Part shown: piece after piece, positions 11,097 through 22,241 of the stretch | How positions within the stretch are numbered: the first letter of the stretch is position 1 | Layout: every line of letters starts with the position of its first letter | Origin: Hydractinia symbiolongicarpus | Lineage: Eukaryota; Cnidaria; Hydrozoa; Anthoathecata; Hydractiniidae | DNA: 64,000 nucleotides | Assembly: GCF_029227915.1 (NCBI RefSeq) | Contig: NC_079881.1 | Span: forward strand, 17,399,501-17,463,500 | Reading direction: 5' to 3' | Position numbers and translations under genes: made by a program | Notes under the pieces: generated by a model | The model's input: the letters and a program-made list of their open reading frames with translations, nothing else | Told to the model about the DNA's origin: nothing | The model's database searches: none

Positions 11097-13877
11097 ATGA
11101 AACGTTTGGATCTGGAAGATGTGGAGTTTTGGACCAAGGCCTATCTACCACCCGACAGAATCATCGAGACCCCTCGATCATACGAAGGCAAAATTGTTTT
11201 CAAGCACGTGCAGATCAAGCTAATCGCTACGAGGGAGCCTTTACTTGGATGTGGGCTTCTTCCAGACTGGTTGCGCGGCAAAAGGTGCATCTATGGCTTT
11301 GACAAGGAAGATGAAAGAACCGACAGCCTGTGCTTTTGGAGATGCCTAACCGTACACTACAGAGGAGAGCGCACGCAGCGTGAAAAGCGCACCACACAAG
11401 AATCCCTCGTCCTCGCTCGTGAGTACTACGAGGACCCCAAGCTAAAGCGTAAAGACGTGCGCCCTACAAAGCTGGTGGACTTCGAGGGTATCGCCAAGCA
11501 CTTCAAGATCAACATCAGAGTCTTTGAGCCCAAGACGAACTCGGAAAAGGCCCCGTGGCAGCTAGTCTATCGTCAGAATCAGTACAAGAAGGGGTTAGAC
11601 ATGATCAACCTTGGTATGCCTGAGGGTCACTGCTTCTACATCAAAGAGATGGATGTTTTGACTCAACACTGGGAATGCGAGGCCTGCAATCAACGCTTTA
11701 CGCAAAGCAACAACCTCGCGCGACACAAGAATAACGAGTGTGAAAGTGTCAAGACGACAATCATTTGCAAAGGCAAAAAGGTCGAGCGCATGCCGAGCAA
11801 ATCAGAAAAGGTCTTTCACCCCGATAAGGGTTTTAGCTACGCGGCGTGTCAATGGATAGAAGCCATGTCGGAGCAAACCGGAAATCATATACACCACGCG
11901 CTCTGTGGGCATGGCGGAAAGCGAGTGATTTGTTACGGGAACAGAGACAACGAGTTGTACAAGGTAGACAGCTATGAACCCCAGACCAAAACAGTCTACG
12001 AATATCACGGCTGCAAGGGGCATGGATGCACCTGTCAACCGCAGAGAACCAAAGCAGATAAGAATCGGTACTCTGCGACTCTGGATAAAGAAGAGTCTAT
12101 CCAAAAACTTGGCTATAACCTCGTAAGTATCTGGGAGTGCGAGAACCCTCCAAAAGTCAAGAGACTCTTCAAGAACGAACTTCGACCATACCCCCACTTT
12201 ATCGCCTTTGACTTAGAAGCTCTCCTAGCACCTTTACACCAGCGGCAAACAGCCGATCTAACATACCTTTTGGAGCATATCCCTGTAAGTGTCCCTATCC
12301 ACGATAGTCTTCAAGAACATGCACGAGTATCCCAAGGTGGTGGTGCGGAAATTCGTCGAGCAATTAGAGCAGAGGCAGGCCGGCATTATAGAAAAGTCGA
12401 AAGGCTGCACCCCAAGCACGAGTTCTACAAGAGGGGCTGCGTCACAATGATGGATTGGCTAGCCGAGTACAACTTGGCAGACGTAGTACCTTTTGTCGAG
12501 GCTGTCGACAAGACTCGCAACACGTACTATGAAGATGAGATTGACATTTTGAAAGACGCCGTGAGTATACCAGGCGTATCGATGCGCTATGTCCTGAACA
12601 AGTCCCTGCGCTTGAACCATGAAATAGAGCTGTATGCACCGGGGGACCTCTGCACGCACAAGTGCCAAGACAATTGCGTCAAAGGCCGGTGTAAGGCCTG
12701 CATAGAGGTTAAAAAAGCGTGCGACGGGGATACCAAGAACAAGGCCTATGAGCTCCTACAAACGGGCATGGTAGGTTGCCCCGCTATCGTCTTCTGCAGA
12801 TACCACGAGAGGGATGTGACAGCCATCAGATCTCACATCCATGACAACTCCCGCAAGTGCAAGACAATACTTGGCTACGATGCGAACATGCTCTACCCTA
12901 GCACCCTGCTGCAGGATTTCCCTTGCGGTAAGGAGAAGCTGATAAAGATGCCAGACCCCGTCGAAGGATTGGATGCCCTGACGCGAGGCATTCTGGACGG
13001 CTCACTCTTCGGTTTTGCGCAAGTAGATATCGAAGTGCCTGCCAGACTGTACGACAAGTTCAGCGAAATGGCCCCGTTATTCGTGGTGAAGGAGTTCCCC
13101 GATAACCAAATACTGCAGCACATGCACGAGTATTTAACCAAGACTGGGCGCAAATGTATCCCTAGTACCAGGAAGCTCCTGGGGTTGATGAAAGCGGAGA
13201 AGATCCTGCTGTGTACAGCCCTGCTCGAATGGTACCTAGAGCATGGGCTAAAAGTAACTGCCTTTTACCAGTTTCTCAAGTACTCCAGAGGCAAGCCATT
13301 CGCGTGGTTCTCAGAGGAGATTGCGGATGCGCGACGCCAAGCAGATAAAAACCCCGATAAGCGCATCGTGGGCAATACTGAAAAGCTGAAAGGGAACAGC
13401 TTCTATGGGAAAATGATCGAGGACTTGGCAAGACATGCCAACACCACCTTTACCAGGGATGAAGATGTGGTAGATGCTGTAATGAGGAGCCCATACCTGG
13501 AGTATTTGGAAGAGATTGGAGACGCGTACGAGGTGAGAAGGGGGAAGCAAGGGGTTGCCATCGATCGAGCCTATCAATGCGGAATTGCCGTCTACCAATT
13601 GGCAAAGCTGCGCATGCTCGAGTTTTACTACGATTTTCTGGATCTGTACGTAGACCGTCGAGATTTTGAGTATGTGTACACAGATACTGACTCGGGATAT
13701 TTTGCAATATCTGGAGAGAATTTGCGAGAGGCGGTTAGGCCTGAACTACTCGATGAGTACGACAAAGACGTGGAAAAATGGCTCGTCACCGACAAGTACT
13801 CGAGTAGAACGGGAGGGTTATTTAAGGAGGAATTCATCGAGGATGATAGCTTTGACAGCCATGTGTTATTTTGTTGA
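11097..13877 (+). CDS. Protein-primed family B DNA polymerase (Polinton/adintovirus type)
   Basis: A 926-residue frame with all three family B polymerase motifs: A, YDANMLYPS (about residue 594); B, KLKGNSFYG (about 763); C, YTDTDS (about 861). The exonuclease I motif FDLEA lies near 372. Before these come a Cys/His zinc finger (CEAC...H...C, about 194-214) and a Vsr-like nuclease segment, about 278-348, with VDSYEP, YEYHGC, HGC and LVSIWECE. This architecture is known for the DNA_pol_B_2 polymerases of Polintons/Mavericks and related viruses, which copy linear genomes from a protein primer. The start is uncertain: the frame is open upstream to 11043, and ATG 11097 is only the first in-frame ATG. 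The frame stops early at 13877 by a frameshift, and the C-terminus continues to 14119 in other frames. The region is clearly less A+T-rich than its neighbours, as expected of an acquired element. Confidence 0.9.
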   Translation: MKRLDLEDVEFWTKAYLPPDRIIETPRSYEGKIVFKHVQIKLIATREPLLGCGLLPDWLRGKRCIYGFDKEDERTDSLCFWRCLTVHYRGERTQREKRTTQESLVLAREYYEDPKLKRKDVRPTKLVDFEGIAKHFKINIRVFEPKTNSEKAPWQLVYRQNQYKKGLDMINLGMPEGHCFYIKEMDVLTQHWECEACNQRFTQSNNLARHKNNECESVKTTIICKGKKVERMPSKSEKVFHPDKGFSYAACQWIEAMSEQTGNHIHHALCGHGGKRVICYGNRDNELYKVDSYEPQTKTVYEYHGCKGHGCTCQPQRTKADKNRYSATLDKEESIQKLGYNLVSIWECENPPKVKRLFKNELRPYPHFIAFDLEALLAPLHQRQTADLTYLLEHIPVSVPIHDSLQEHARVSQGGGAEIRRAIRAEAGRHYRKVERLHPKHEFYKRGCVTMMDWLAEYNLADVVPFVEAVDKTRNTYYEDEIDILKDAVSIPGVSMRYVLNKSLRLNHEIELYAPGDLCTHKCQDNCVKGRCKACIEVKKACDGDTKNKAYELLQTGMVGCPAIVFCRYHERDVTAIRSHIHDNSRKCKTILGYDANMLYPSTLLQDFPCGKEKLIKMPDPVEGLDALTRGILDGSLFGFAQVDIEVPARLYDKFSEMAPLFVVKEFPDNQILQHMHEYLTKTGRKCIPSTRKLLGLMKAEKILLCTALLEWYLEHGLKVTAFYQFLKYSRGKPFAWFSEEIADARRQADKNPDKRIVGNTEKLKGNSFYGKMIEDLARHANTTFTRDEDVVDAVMRSPYLEYLEEIGDAYEVRRGKQGVAIDRAYQCGIAVYQLAKLRMLEFYYDFLDLYVDRRDFEYVYTDTDSGYFAISGENLREAVRPELLDEYDKDVEKWLVTDKYSSRTGGLFKEEFIEDDSFDSHVLFC

Positions 13878-14119
13878 GGGCAAAGATGGCACAAAATTCT
13901 CGTATAAGGGCATGTCTAAGAGCCAAAATGCTGTTACTTGGTCCAGGTATATGAGTTTAAACTTTAAAAGGGGGCGTAGATACTGCTAAAAATGTGAGTT
14001 TCCGGGTGCACAAAAAGGGGATAATCACTTATGAGCAGAACAAGCTGGGGCTATCGGCGTTCTATGATAAGCGGAAGGTACTCGAGGACCATATACATAC
14101 AGTGCCTTTAGAATTGTAG
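13858..14119 (+). pseudogene. Displaced C-terminus of the PolB
   Basis: The polymerase reading continues one frame over as CYFVEGKDGTKFSYKGMSK (about 13861-13930). After a second frame change in the run aaaaggggg (about 13964-13972) it continues as HKKGIITYEQNKLGLSAFYD and ends at TAG 14117-14119. These are conserved C-terminal blocks of the same polymerase family. The first change lies near ttatttt, the second in a homopolymer, so either sequencing error or young pseudogenisation would explain them. Confidence 0.75.
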
Positions 14120-14188
14120 GTAGCGTTGAGTATTAGATGCATCCAAGCGAAAATTTTTGTGTACCTTGTGGTATACGCAAAAACCAAC

Positions 14189-14482
14189 ATGGAGGAGAGT
14201 AAGAAATGCACGCAATGCAAACACCCTTTATCTTTGAATAATTTTAGGATCGAAGGGAATGGACAAAGGACAAAACAATGTATCAAAGGCCTCGATAGTA
14301 AGAGGGCTTCAAGAGAACGTATGAAATGCCCAGATGGAAAACAGAAGGGTCATTGCAAAGACTGCGATTTTCTTCGTATAGGGTGTGTTCTTCAGGGAGC
14401 CTTGATCACCCTACAACTTTATAGATGGCTTTATGTTTACAACCTCACGAAGACACGTAGGTGTCCGTTTTACGTTGTGTAA
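14189..14482 (+). CDS. Small Cys-rich zinc-binding protein downstream of PolB
   Basis: The frame is open from 14126, but MEESKKCTQCKHPLSL at 14189 is the likelier start because the zinc-binding pattern begins there. Pairs CTQC, a single C after QRTKQ, C in MKCPDGKQKGHC, and CKDC resemble the CxxC...C...C-x-HGK-x(n)-CKDC small proteins common in virus-like elements and large DNA viruses. The tail after CKDCD looks out of frame (hydrophobic, no pattern), so a frameshift near 14370 is likely. It lies about 70 bp past the polymerase end on the same strand, consistent with element cargo. Function is unknown. Confidence 0.5.
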   Translation: MEESKKCTQCKHPLSLNNFRIEGNGQRTKQCIKGLDSKRASRERMKCPDGKQKGHCKDCDFLRIGCVLQGALITLQLYRWLYVYNLTKTRRCPFYVV

Positions 14483-16205
14483 ATTTGACTTTCCCAAAAG
14501 CAACTATAAGTATTATAAAGGCTTTGAAAGATTTCCCTTTTAGAAAGATTTCAAACATGTTACGAGTCCTCCCGTTGCCTTAGATATACCGTTGGTTAGT
14601 ATATAAATATACCTAAACATCTCGATTTTTTTTACTTTTGATTTCATATATTAACTGTTTATTTCTTCAGTTACCGGAGAACATTGACCAATGCTAGTGT
14701 AAAGCCTTCGCAATACCAGGAAATAAATTTGACCTCGTTCAATGTTCTTCCGTAATGTCCTTGTAAACAATTAGTGTAGGCTTATTGGTTAAGATACAAA
14801 TGAACACCATATCCAGAAATCTATTCTAATACCTGTAATATTTTTAAAACACTTTATGTTAGATTGAAAATCTTTATATATTTTATATGCTTCCATCGCA
14901 CCACAGATACCTTTGTGCGAACAATATTATGCCCTGTATTTCCTGAGTACTAAAAGTCTTTTTACCCATCAAATGTTTTCGAACTTGATAGATGAGTCTG
15001 TCAAAAGTAAGGCGTGGATTTAGACAAGTGAATGTGCGGAATGATTATTGTTCAAAGTATAAAGAAATATTATATTTTTAACATAAGCTGTTGGCACAAA
15101 TGTTTTAAATTTGTAAATACATTTAAACAAATGAAACCGTAATTCTGTAAGATTAGTATAAAAATATAAAAAAGTGTAATAAGAAAATTGATTAGATCCC
15201 TTATAGTAATATGAAGACCGTGTCTGTACGTCTGTAACAGGCAAAGGGGATGTGTTTATTATCTTCTGAAGTAGCCGAAAAGTTTATATCTCAAATGTTA
15301 AAATGTTCGACGTTAAAACACGACGTTTACAACATTAATGTAACGTCAACAGCTTAACTTAATAAAACCGTTGCAATGCACATAAAAATTCAATGTCAAA
15401 TGAATAGTATGCTTATGTTGAACATATTTACAAAAATATGCACATGGCATGGGGTTGATGTATTGCAGCGTGAGGCAATTCCTTAGATCAAACCTTTCTC
15501 GCTTTGGCGAAGGTTTGATTTTAGAAAATTTTTTAGGTAAATATTCTTTCTGAAAATATTTGTGTGAACAGAGAACAAAGTTGAACACATTCTGATTTTT
15601 TGTTGCTGATGGGGTTTGCTCTGACACATTTGTATAAGAAAATTAGATTTTTACATCATAGCAGCTTACTTAATTGAACTTTACGTGCAACTATAAATTC
15701 TTCATGTATTCATAACCTGTTACGCTAATGGTTATGAAAGTTTCGCAAATGACAGATTCACGTTTGAATTTGCACCTATAGCTATATAGCCTAGTAAGGG
15801 GAGAATTACATACAACCCTGTCTCCATAGCATACAGTCGCACACTTTCATTCACAAAATATAAAGTTGCCGAACAAACAAAAGATTTTACAGGAAAATCA
15901 AATACTGTTCCAATAGACATAGCGTATTTCAATAATTTTCCATTCTGCAACTTTTATAAAACAGGTTAAAATTCTGTGACCACATTTCCCGTTGGGTTGC
16001 CTTTTAAAAAAGTGTGATAGGAGTGATAACAAACTTCCATCCTCAACAACGCCCCATCTTTCCTGCTATAACAGAGATTAGTGCAATCAAAATGTATTTG
16101 GAGTGGTTAAATCCAACCCATTTCCTTATTGCAGCCATGTTTAACGTCAATTTTTCTTTCGTCTTTCTATTTCGTTAACACGTGTAGATTGTACCGCTTA
16201 TTATG
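14483..16205. other. A+T-rich stretch, no firm gene
   Basis: A minus-strand open segment at 15732-15944 follows an acceptor-like GTTGCAG and is fairly hydrophobic, so it could be an exon of the minus-strand gene at 16.2-17.5 kb. Its phase does not match the donor at 16231, so I do not join them. Nothing else is supported. Confidence 0.4.
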
Positions 16206-16231
16206 TACCCAGCGATCGTGTATTTACGTAC

Positions 16232-16566
16232 CTCGCGATTTGACACAATTTCTTATCGATGCTGTCACCAAACTGTGCGATACTTGTGTCGAAGGTGAAA
16301 TTAACCGGCTTAAACGTTTCATCTGACTTATTGTCACTTGTATACATAATCACATGATTGACAGGAGCATCGTGAGCATCTGAAAGCATTGTTCTCCAAG
16401 TTCCAAGAAGATGACCATTTGAATGTATTGTGTTGGATAGAACGTACACAATGTGCTTCTTGAGAATCTTGAAGGCCAAAAATATACAAGTTCTGAGCAA
16501 GACAAGTGCTAGTTTCAAGAGATAGTTATCAATCAATTCTAAATGTTTTATAGAAGGTTTGCTCAT
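16232..16566 (-). CDS. Exon(s) of an unrecognised gene, with a paralogue at the right window edge
   Basis: A minus-strand frame from ATG 16566 runs to a good donor (GCGAG|GTACGT, exon end 16232), about 111 residues. The N-terminal half is hydrophobic with basic borders (likely one membrane span). It is followed by GTWRTMLSDAHDAPVNHVIM and a Ser/Asp-rich part ending DTSIAQFGDSIDKK. The same block recurs with conservative changes at 63.85-64.0 kb (GTWRTMLSDADDAPVNHVIM region), and such protein-level conservation between copies supports coding function. I do not recognise the family. Joining to the exon at 16633-16779 fails on phase with the visible acceptors, so this may be a separate first exon. 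Confidence 0.5.
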
Positions 16567-16632
16567 GGTTGAACTAACCTTAAATTAATGTTTACATTAA
16601 ATTACTAAATATAATAACAGAAAAAAACTCAC

Positions 16633-16779
16633 CTGTTACGTGCAATTCATCTTTTTCAATCCATTTCCTAAGAAAGAAAAATCCAGAATCGTCATCAAGT
16701 GGACATTCCTTGTGATGAAATGCATGTTGCTCGAGAACATTGCCGCCACATGTAGCTACAACGTAATTTTCGTGGTAGG
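16633..16779 (-). CDS. Probable internal exon of an unrecognised minus-strand gene
   Basis: A 147-nt open segment bounded by a good acceptor (TCTATTACAG) and donor (ACAG|GTGAGT). It encodes YHENYVVATCGGNVLEQHAF and, after a short gap, CPLDDDSGFFFLRKWIEKDE. Composition is protein-like, with charged and aromatic residues and no stops. It enters with 2 nt and leaves with 1 nt of a codon. The family is not recognised. Confidence 0.5.
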
Positions 16780-17251
16780 CTGTAATAGACAAAAAACATG
16801 AAAATATAAGCATAGAGAATCACATGTTACATGCTAAGTAATTCGTTTGTTTAATAATATTTTCTTAGAAATCTGCTTTTAAAGTTTTTGTATTGATAGA
16901 AATTAACCACTACCACTTATCGCCCACATTTGATATAAATTGCAGAGGTGCACAAAGAAATAAGCAAAAAATGATTCTCACATTAGAAATATGGATGTTT
17001 TAACTCTGATGACAATTTCAGGGCTGTCTTAATAGCCAAATGGAAACTGTGAACTGTGTTGCGAACGTATATATTTGAGAGCCAAAAATATTGGGGTAAT
17101 TTTGTCAGATCAAACAACGTCGTAAAAACAAGGTCATTTTCTAAAGTAAGATTCCAAATACATTGTTTTTTGCAGTCAGATGTGATGACGTTATCTTAGG
17201 CAGTCTTATATGATGACTTATAAGAATTACTTACATTTTGAGTAGGTAAGA

Positions 17252-17475
17252 TTAACGGTACAATGTCTTTGTGACACGCTTTTTTTCTTCTTTCTGTCCT
17301 ACAAGACTAACTCCATAGTACGATAAAAGCTGAGTAGTTCCAAACTCGACAGGAATAATACCCTTCCTGTCAGGTGAGCAAATAAATTTTCCTTCTTTTT
17401 CACATATCTTAGCTTCTATCCAGTTTGATCTTTTTAACACGGCATGGCGAGGCATTAAGACCGTTGGAACTATCC
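17252..17475 (-). CDS. Possible terminal exon of an unrecognised minus-strand gene
   Basis: An open minus-strand segment contains RHAVLKRSNWIEAKICEKEG and IIPVEFGTTQLLSYYGVSLV, then a basic tail and a stop at 17252-17254. Upstream open sequence continues to about 17475, where splice signals are weak. It reads like coding sequence rather than a chance frame, but I recognise no family. It lies 0.5 kb upstream of the 16633-16779 exon on the same strand and could belong to the same gene or be the end of another. Confidence 0.35.
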
Positions 17476-18100
17476 TTTAACTCAATAAAGAAATCATAAT
17501 GGGTTCTTTTCATATACATATTCTCCCCACCCGATCATAGTTATCAATACGTTTTTCATCCTCATTGTTTCTTATTCTCTCCAACCACACCCCTTTATTG
17601 GGTACAAAAATGTTTATTCCCGATAGTTTTCGTGCAAAGTGATTTTTATGAAAAATTTAAAAGTCATGGTACAGAAATTTATTGTTTCTTTAGTTTTTGA
17701 AAACACAAGTTCTCTACGATACAACATTTTGGAATCTTTGAAATTAGAAAACAACTCATATTGAGAGAACTAGAACGCTCTCACGCGTTCATTGAGTGCA
17801 AACAATCAGAGAATGGAACATGTCAAAAAGAAGAATTATTTTTTGTCATCTTTTAAATAAATTTAATTTTTCTTTATAACATAAATGATTATTTGTAACC
17901 ATCCTGTGTGCATTTATATTTAGAATATCAAGAACTGATAGGAAGTGTTGCGAACACAATATGTTAACAGAGGCCACTATTCCCCGGTAATGCATAAAAT
18001 ATACATGTTTTTTAAAATAATCCACTTTGAGAGAAGTTTAAGTGTATTTAACTGCCAACCATAAGGACTAATACTAAAAGACCTCTTTCTATACTTTAGG
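17476..18100. other. Non-coding stretch
   Basis: Nothing recognisable. A+T-rich, with no long open frame bounded by splice sites. Confidence 0.5.
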
Positions 18101-18361
18101 TGCAGTAAAATTTCTCGAAAACGAAATCCTTTAAAGCGGACAGCTCTATAATACGGACAGAAGCTTTTATGGCTTGATAAATTTCTTAAGAAATGTTTAC
18201 AGCGCAACCATACTAGGCAGATACCTGCGTATATGACATTGTAAACGTAAAACTATCTATGAAGTTCTGGATTTCTAGATCAGTCTTCTAGAAAGAAACC
18301 CTCTCTCCGAAGCTGCTAAAATTCATTTGTCAAGTGTCTGCTTTAGGGAGGTCTCACTGTA
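18101..18361. mobile_element. Pogo/Tigger-like MITE
   Basis: The right end in reverse complement reads TACAGTGAGACCTCCCTAAA, and the left end contains cagtaaaattt...TTTAAAGCGGACAG followed by CTCTATAATACGGACAG. These are the CAGTg.(a/g)ACCTC...GCGGACA ends typical of Tigger/pogo non-autonomous elements, with TA at the right border. No transposase is present. Confidence 0.6.
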
Positions 18362-18690
18362 TTTTGCTTTAACGGACACCCAGCGAAGAGATATTGTCGT
18401 GCACACTAATGCATTAATCAAAAAAACAGTAACGCTGCTAATATGAATAAAGTTTAAATGCCATGGTAACTGTCATCATTGTAATGATACAAGTATTACA
18501 TGCACGACTGCTAAAATATAACACATGACGATATAAGTTCATTTAAAGCATTAACAAGCCCAATTTGTGAAACAATAGTCGAGCAATTGCACAGAAAGAC
18601 AAAAATTAATGCTTTCCAAAATAAATTAGTAATTTGTTAATGCATCTTTGGTATATTTTATAGTATTATGAGAGCTGTTTTAACAATAGT
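18362..18690 (+). repeat. Dispersed repeat R, copy 1
   Basis: Shares blocks with 61.6-61.96 kb (same orientation) and 58.19-58.65 kb (inverted): 'tttaaatgccatggtaac', 'gcaattgcacagaaagacaaaa' and 'cattcatgacaag' occur in the same order. Each copy abuts pogo-like sequence, so MITE and body may be one larger non-autonomous element. Confidence 0.55.
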
Positions 18691-19293
18691 GATGACTGCG
18701 TTATTACGTTCATGACAAGTGCTTTTGTTGCCTGCAACATAGGTGTTCCAAAGGTATATGCCAGAATATTTATTTACTGTGATGTGAAGACCAAAAAATC
18801 GAAAAGTGTAGGCTAAACGTCTTCTTGACGTGCAGACAACCTCCTTACGATTTTCTTTTTCGAAAAATTCCGTTTGTTATGCGGAACTTTAGATTGAGAA
18901 TCGTTACTCTGACTTTTACATTCGCCCGCTGAGAAACATTGATTGAGCAATAAGCTAGACAAAAAGACAAAATAAATGCATTGTTTTATATTGCACAAAA
19001 TGCATTAGGTACTTGTAAACTTTGTAAATGCTAAATCTTTGAAAATTTTTCTTTTTCGGAAGTGAGAGGGCGCACAAGATTCGGATTTTCCCTTTTTAAA
19101 ATTAAATTTTGTCTCCTGCGCCCTCTTACGTCCGCAAAAGAAAAATTTTCGAGGCTTTCTTTATTACTCTACGCAAACTGGAATTAAATGATCAGGTAGA
19201 TCACTAATCATTGTCACTTTTTCGCAATGGGATTACCTAAATTTACGTAATTAATCGTGCTTTTGAATATTTATGGATGGTTGAAAGTTTAAA
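18691..19293. other. Non-coding stretch
   Basis: No gene is supported. An imperfect inverted pair around 19060-19150 ('agtgagagggcgca' against 'tgcgccctcttacgt', each beside a 'gaaaattttt' block) spans about 110 bp and may be a small palindromic element. Confidence 0.45.
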
Positions 19294-22241
19294 CAAGAAG
19301 CCCTGGGGGCTCTAAGAATTTCCGCTCGCTACCAAAATATTTGATGACAACCTGCTAATTCGTTGTGTTATCGTGCCAGACATTCGAAGAGGTTTGGTGC
19401 ATGAAGCTCTGATCATTCATAGTTAAAAGTCTTGCGCTTGAAACGTTTATGGTTTTAAACAGCATTTAGTTGACAAAAAATCAAAATTTTGATGTGACCA
19501 TCATTTTCAGCATACTTTTTTTATTAACTGTGCCAAATTTTGTTGAAAATAAAGTAGTTTTACTTTTTGGACCAATTTTGGCCTAAAATGACATTTAGGT
19601 GAAAAAAAATCAAAATTATTATGTCACCATTATGTTTAACACACTTTTTTTGTTAACTGTGCCAAATTTTGTCGAAAACAAATACCAATTTTGGCCTGAA
19701 ACGTCATTTAGATGACTTCCCAGTAGTTAGGGAGCTTGGGTAAGAAGTTTGAATCTGTGACGGAGGAACGTGAAATCCCAGGGTCGATTTTTTCTCAAAA
19801 AATGCTCCGAAAGAAAAAAACGACGGTTTTAAAGAATTTCCTACGCCTGCGGGCGCGGAAATTCAAAGAAGCTTGATTTTATTATAAGAGTTTAGTTGTA
19901 CATAGAGACTGATGATGTAAATAATGTTTACGAAAAGGTTCTCTCATGTGTTAATCTTTTTGGTTTTTTATCGTTTATGCTTGGTATTTTACTTTTAAAA
20001 TGTCGTGTTATTTTTTTAATTAACAATTTATTTTGGATCAACAATTAAAAAATAAACTTAAAATTATCGGCATGCAAATAAAAGGTAAAAAAAAAAATGT
20101 TATGTAATTATTTTTTGGAATGATCGAGGATATGGTAAGCCCTGTAAATGATTTTGTTTTAAATACATTTGATTTTGATTTTTGTATGTTAAGTGTACAC
20201 AGTAATGCCTAATTGTAACTTTACATGAATACGATAGTCATCACCTTTTCACGAGCTTTAGGCAGAGTCAGAACTTTCGTTGTCATTGTGAAACTATTGT
20301 TAAATAGATGAGTTATTTTTGCATGTCGGAGTTTTTGTCTCACACAGAAACTTTAATTAGCTCACCTAAACTTTGCAAAACCTATTGTTACATTAAACTA
20401 TCAAAGCGTTATGGTATGAAATACATAAAAGAAGACCAAGTGAATAGTCGTCGTAAAAAAACAAAAACACATCGCACAAAATGCAAAATCCTCTTTTTTC
20501 GTTTTGAAATTACAATTAAGTGGCCGTGCAATGTCTAAAAATCGTCATCATTTGTTCTAAAATGACGAGAGAACAGCCCTACAAGACTTAGACGAGAATA
20601 CAACCGTGATACTGATAAGCCTGTGATAGTATCTTATTCTACGTAATTCTGTACCTGGGACAGGAGAGAATGGATTAGCTGGGATGTATAGGTTAGCTTT
20701 AAATAGGTTTTCGTTGGTTTATTTATTTACAATAGAACCAAAATATTTATTGCACCAGGGATGCAATACAATCATGTTTGTTATAAAAGTACATCGCCAG
20801 GTTTAAAAATGTTTGTATCGTTGTGTTTGGGAGGAAAAGAAAATAAGTAGTAGTTATCGCACTGTGCCAAGAAGAATATCGGAAATACATTTAGGAGTTT
20901 CTATGTTTTCGTTTACATATTTCACGAGCCTGTAGGTGAGTGAAATATACGAAAACTAAAAAACAAGTTCAATAGCAAGTGCGATAACTAGTTTATCATA
21001 TAAGCCGAGCATAATTGATACACTCAGTAGAACATTGTTCAATTTCAATCACGGTTTGCGAGGTTCAACAGGAAAAAATTTTATTGCAAGGGAATATGCG
21101 TGATCATGTTTTTAATTTATAATAATTGTTTTACATTTATGATAAATTATGCGCGAGATGGTAATTGTTTTAAATGAAAAACAAAGCTTGTTTATGTCAC
21201 GCCTTAATGAAATTAAATAAATAAATTTTAAAGTATTATATTCATGTTAATTGAATTTCCGCGCCCGAAGGCGTAGGAAATTCTTTAACACCGTCGTTTT
21301 TTTCTTTCGGAGCATTTTTTGAGAAAAAATCGACCCTGGGATTTCACGTTCTTCTGAGAGGAGGATAGTATTGGTATAACCGACTAACTAACTAACCCTG
21401 TCCCAAATGGTCAAATGCAACGTCACAGATTTAAACTTCGTACCCAAGCTCCCAAGTACTGGAAAGTCATCTAAATGACGTTTCAGGCCGAAATTGGTAT
21501 TTGTTTTCGACAAAATTTGGCACAGTTAACAAAAAAAGTATGCTGAACATAATGGTGACATCATAATTTTGATTTTTGTCACCTAAATGTCATTTTAGGC
21601 CAAAATTGGTCCAATAATTAAAACTACTTTATTTTCAACAAAATTTGGCACAGTTAACAAATGAAGTATGCTGAACATGATGGTGGCATCAAAGTTTTGA
21701 TTTCTTGTTACCTAAATGTCATTTTAGGCCAAAATTGGTCCAAAAATTAAAACTACTTCATTTTTGACAAAATTTGGCACAGTTAATAAAAAAAGTATGC
21801 TGAACATAATGGTGACATAAAAATTTTGATTTTTGTCACCTAAATGCCATTTTAGGCCAAAATTGGTCCAAAAATTAAAACCACTTTAATTTCGGCCAAA
21901 TTTGGCACAGTTAACAAGTAAAGTATGCTGAAAATGATGATGATACAAAAGTTTGATTTTTTTGTCAACTAAATGCCGTTTAAGACAACAAACGTTTCAA
22001 TCGCAGGACTTTCAACCATTAGGCTGTATTTTTTGTTAGCAATTTCTTAGCAATTTCTTTTAAAATGTGAGTTTATTATGACACGTTTCGTTTTGTTTGC
22101 GTTTGTTGTATGATATGTCACTTGTGTGCTTTATCTTCAGAGCTTCATGCACCAAACCTCTCCGAATGTTTGGCACGTAGCAGGTTGTCATTAAATATTT
22201 TGGTAGCGAGCGGAAATTCTTAGAGCCCCCAGGGCTTCTTG
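19294..22241. mobile_element. Foldback-like element with long unequal terminal inverted repeats
   Basis: The left arm (19294-19866) and right arm (21251-22241) are inverted copies. The outer ends are CAAGAAGCCCTGGGGGCTCT and its complement, and the inner ends form 'gaatttcc...ggaaattc' palindromes. Both arms carry tandem units of roughly 125 bp ('ggccaaaattggtcc...tttggcacagttaac...'), about two on the left and four on the right, which explains most of the length difference. The 1.4-kb loop is A+T-rich and has no protein-coding gene. Inverted arms with internal tandem repeats are the hallmark of foldback elements. I see no clear target duplication (flanks tttaaa and ttcaat). Confidence 0.8.

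Noticed and set aside
11802-13894. Several long antisense frames across the PolB region
   Set aside because: They are shadows of the polymerase gene; the sense frame has all family motifs while the antisense frames have none.
20308-20538. Frame inside the loop of the foldback element as a possible transposase
   Set aside because: Only 76 residues, basic and low-complexity, with no catalytic motif.
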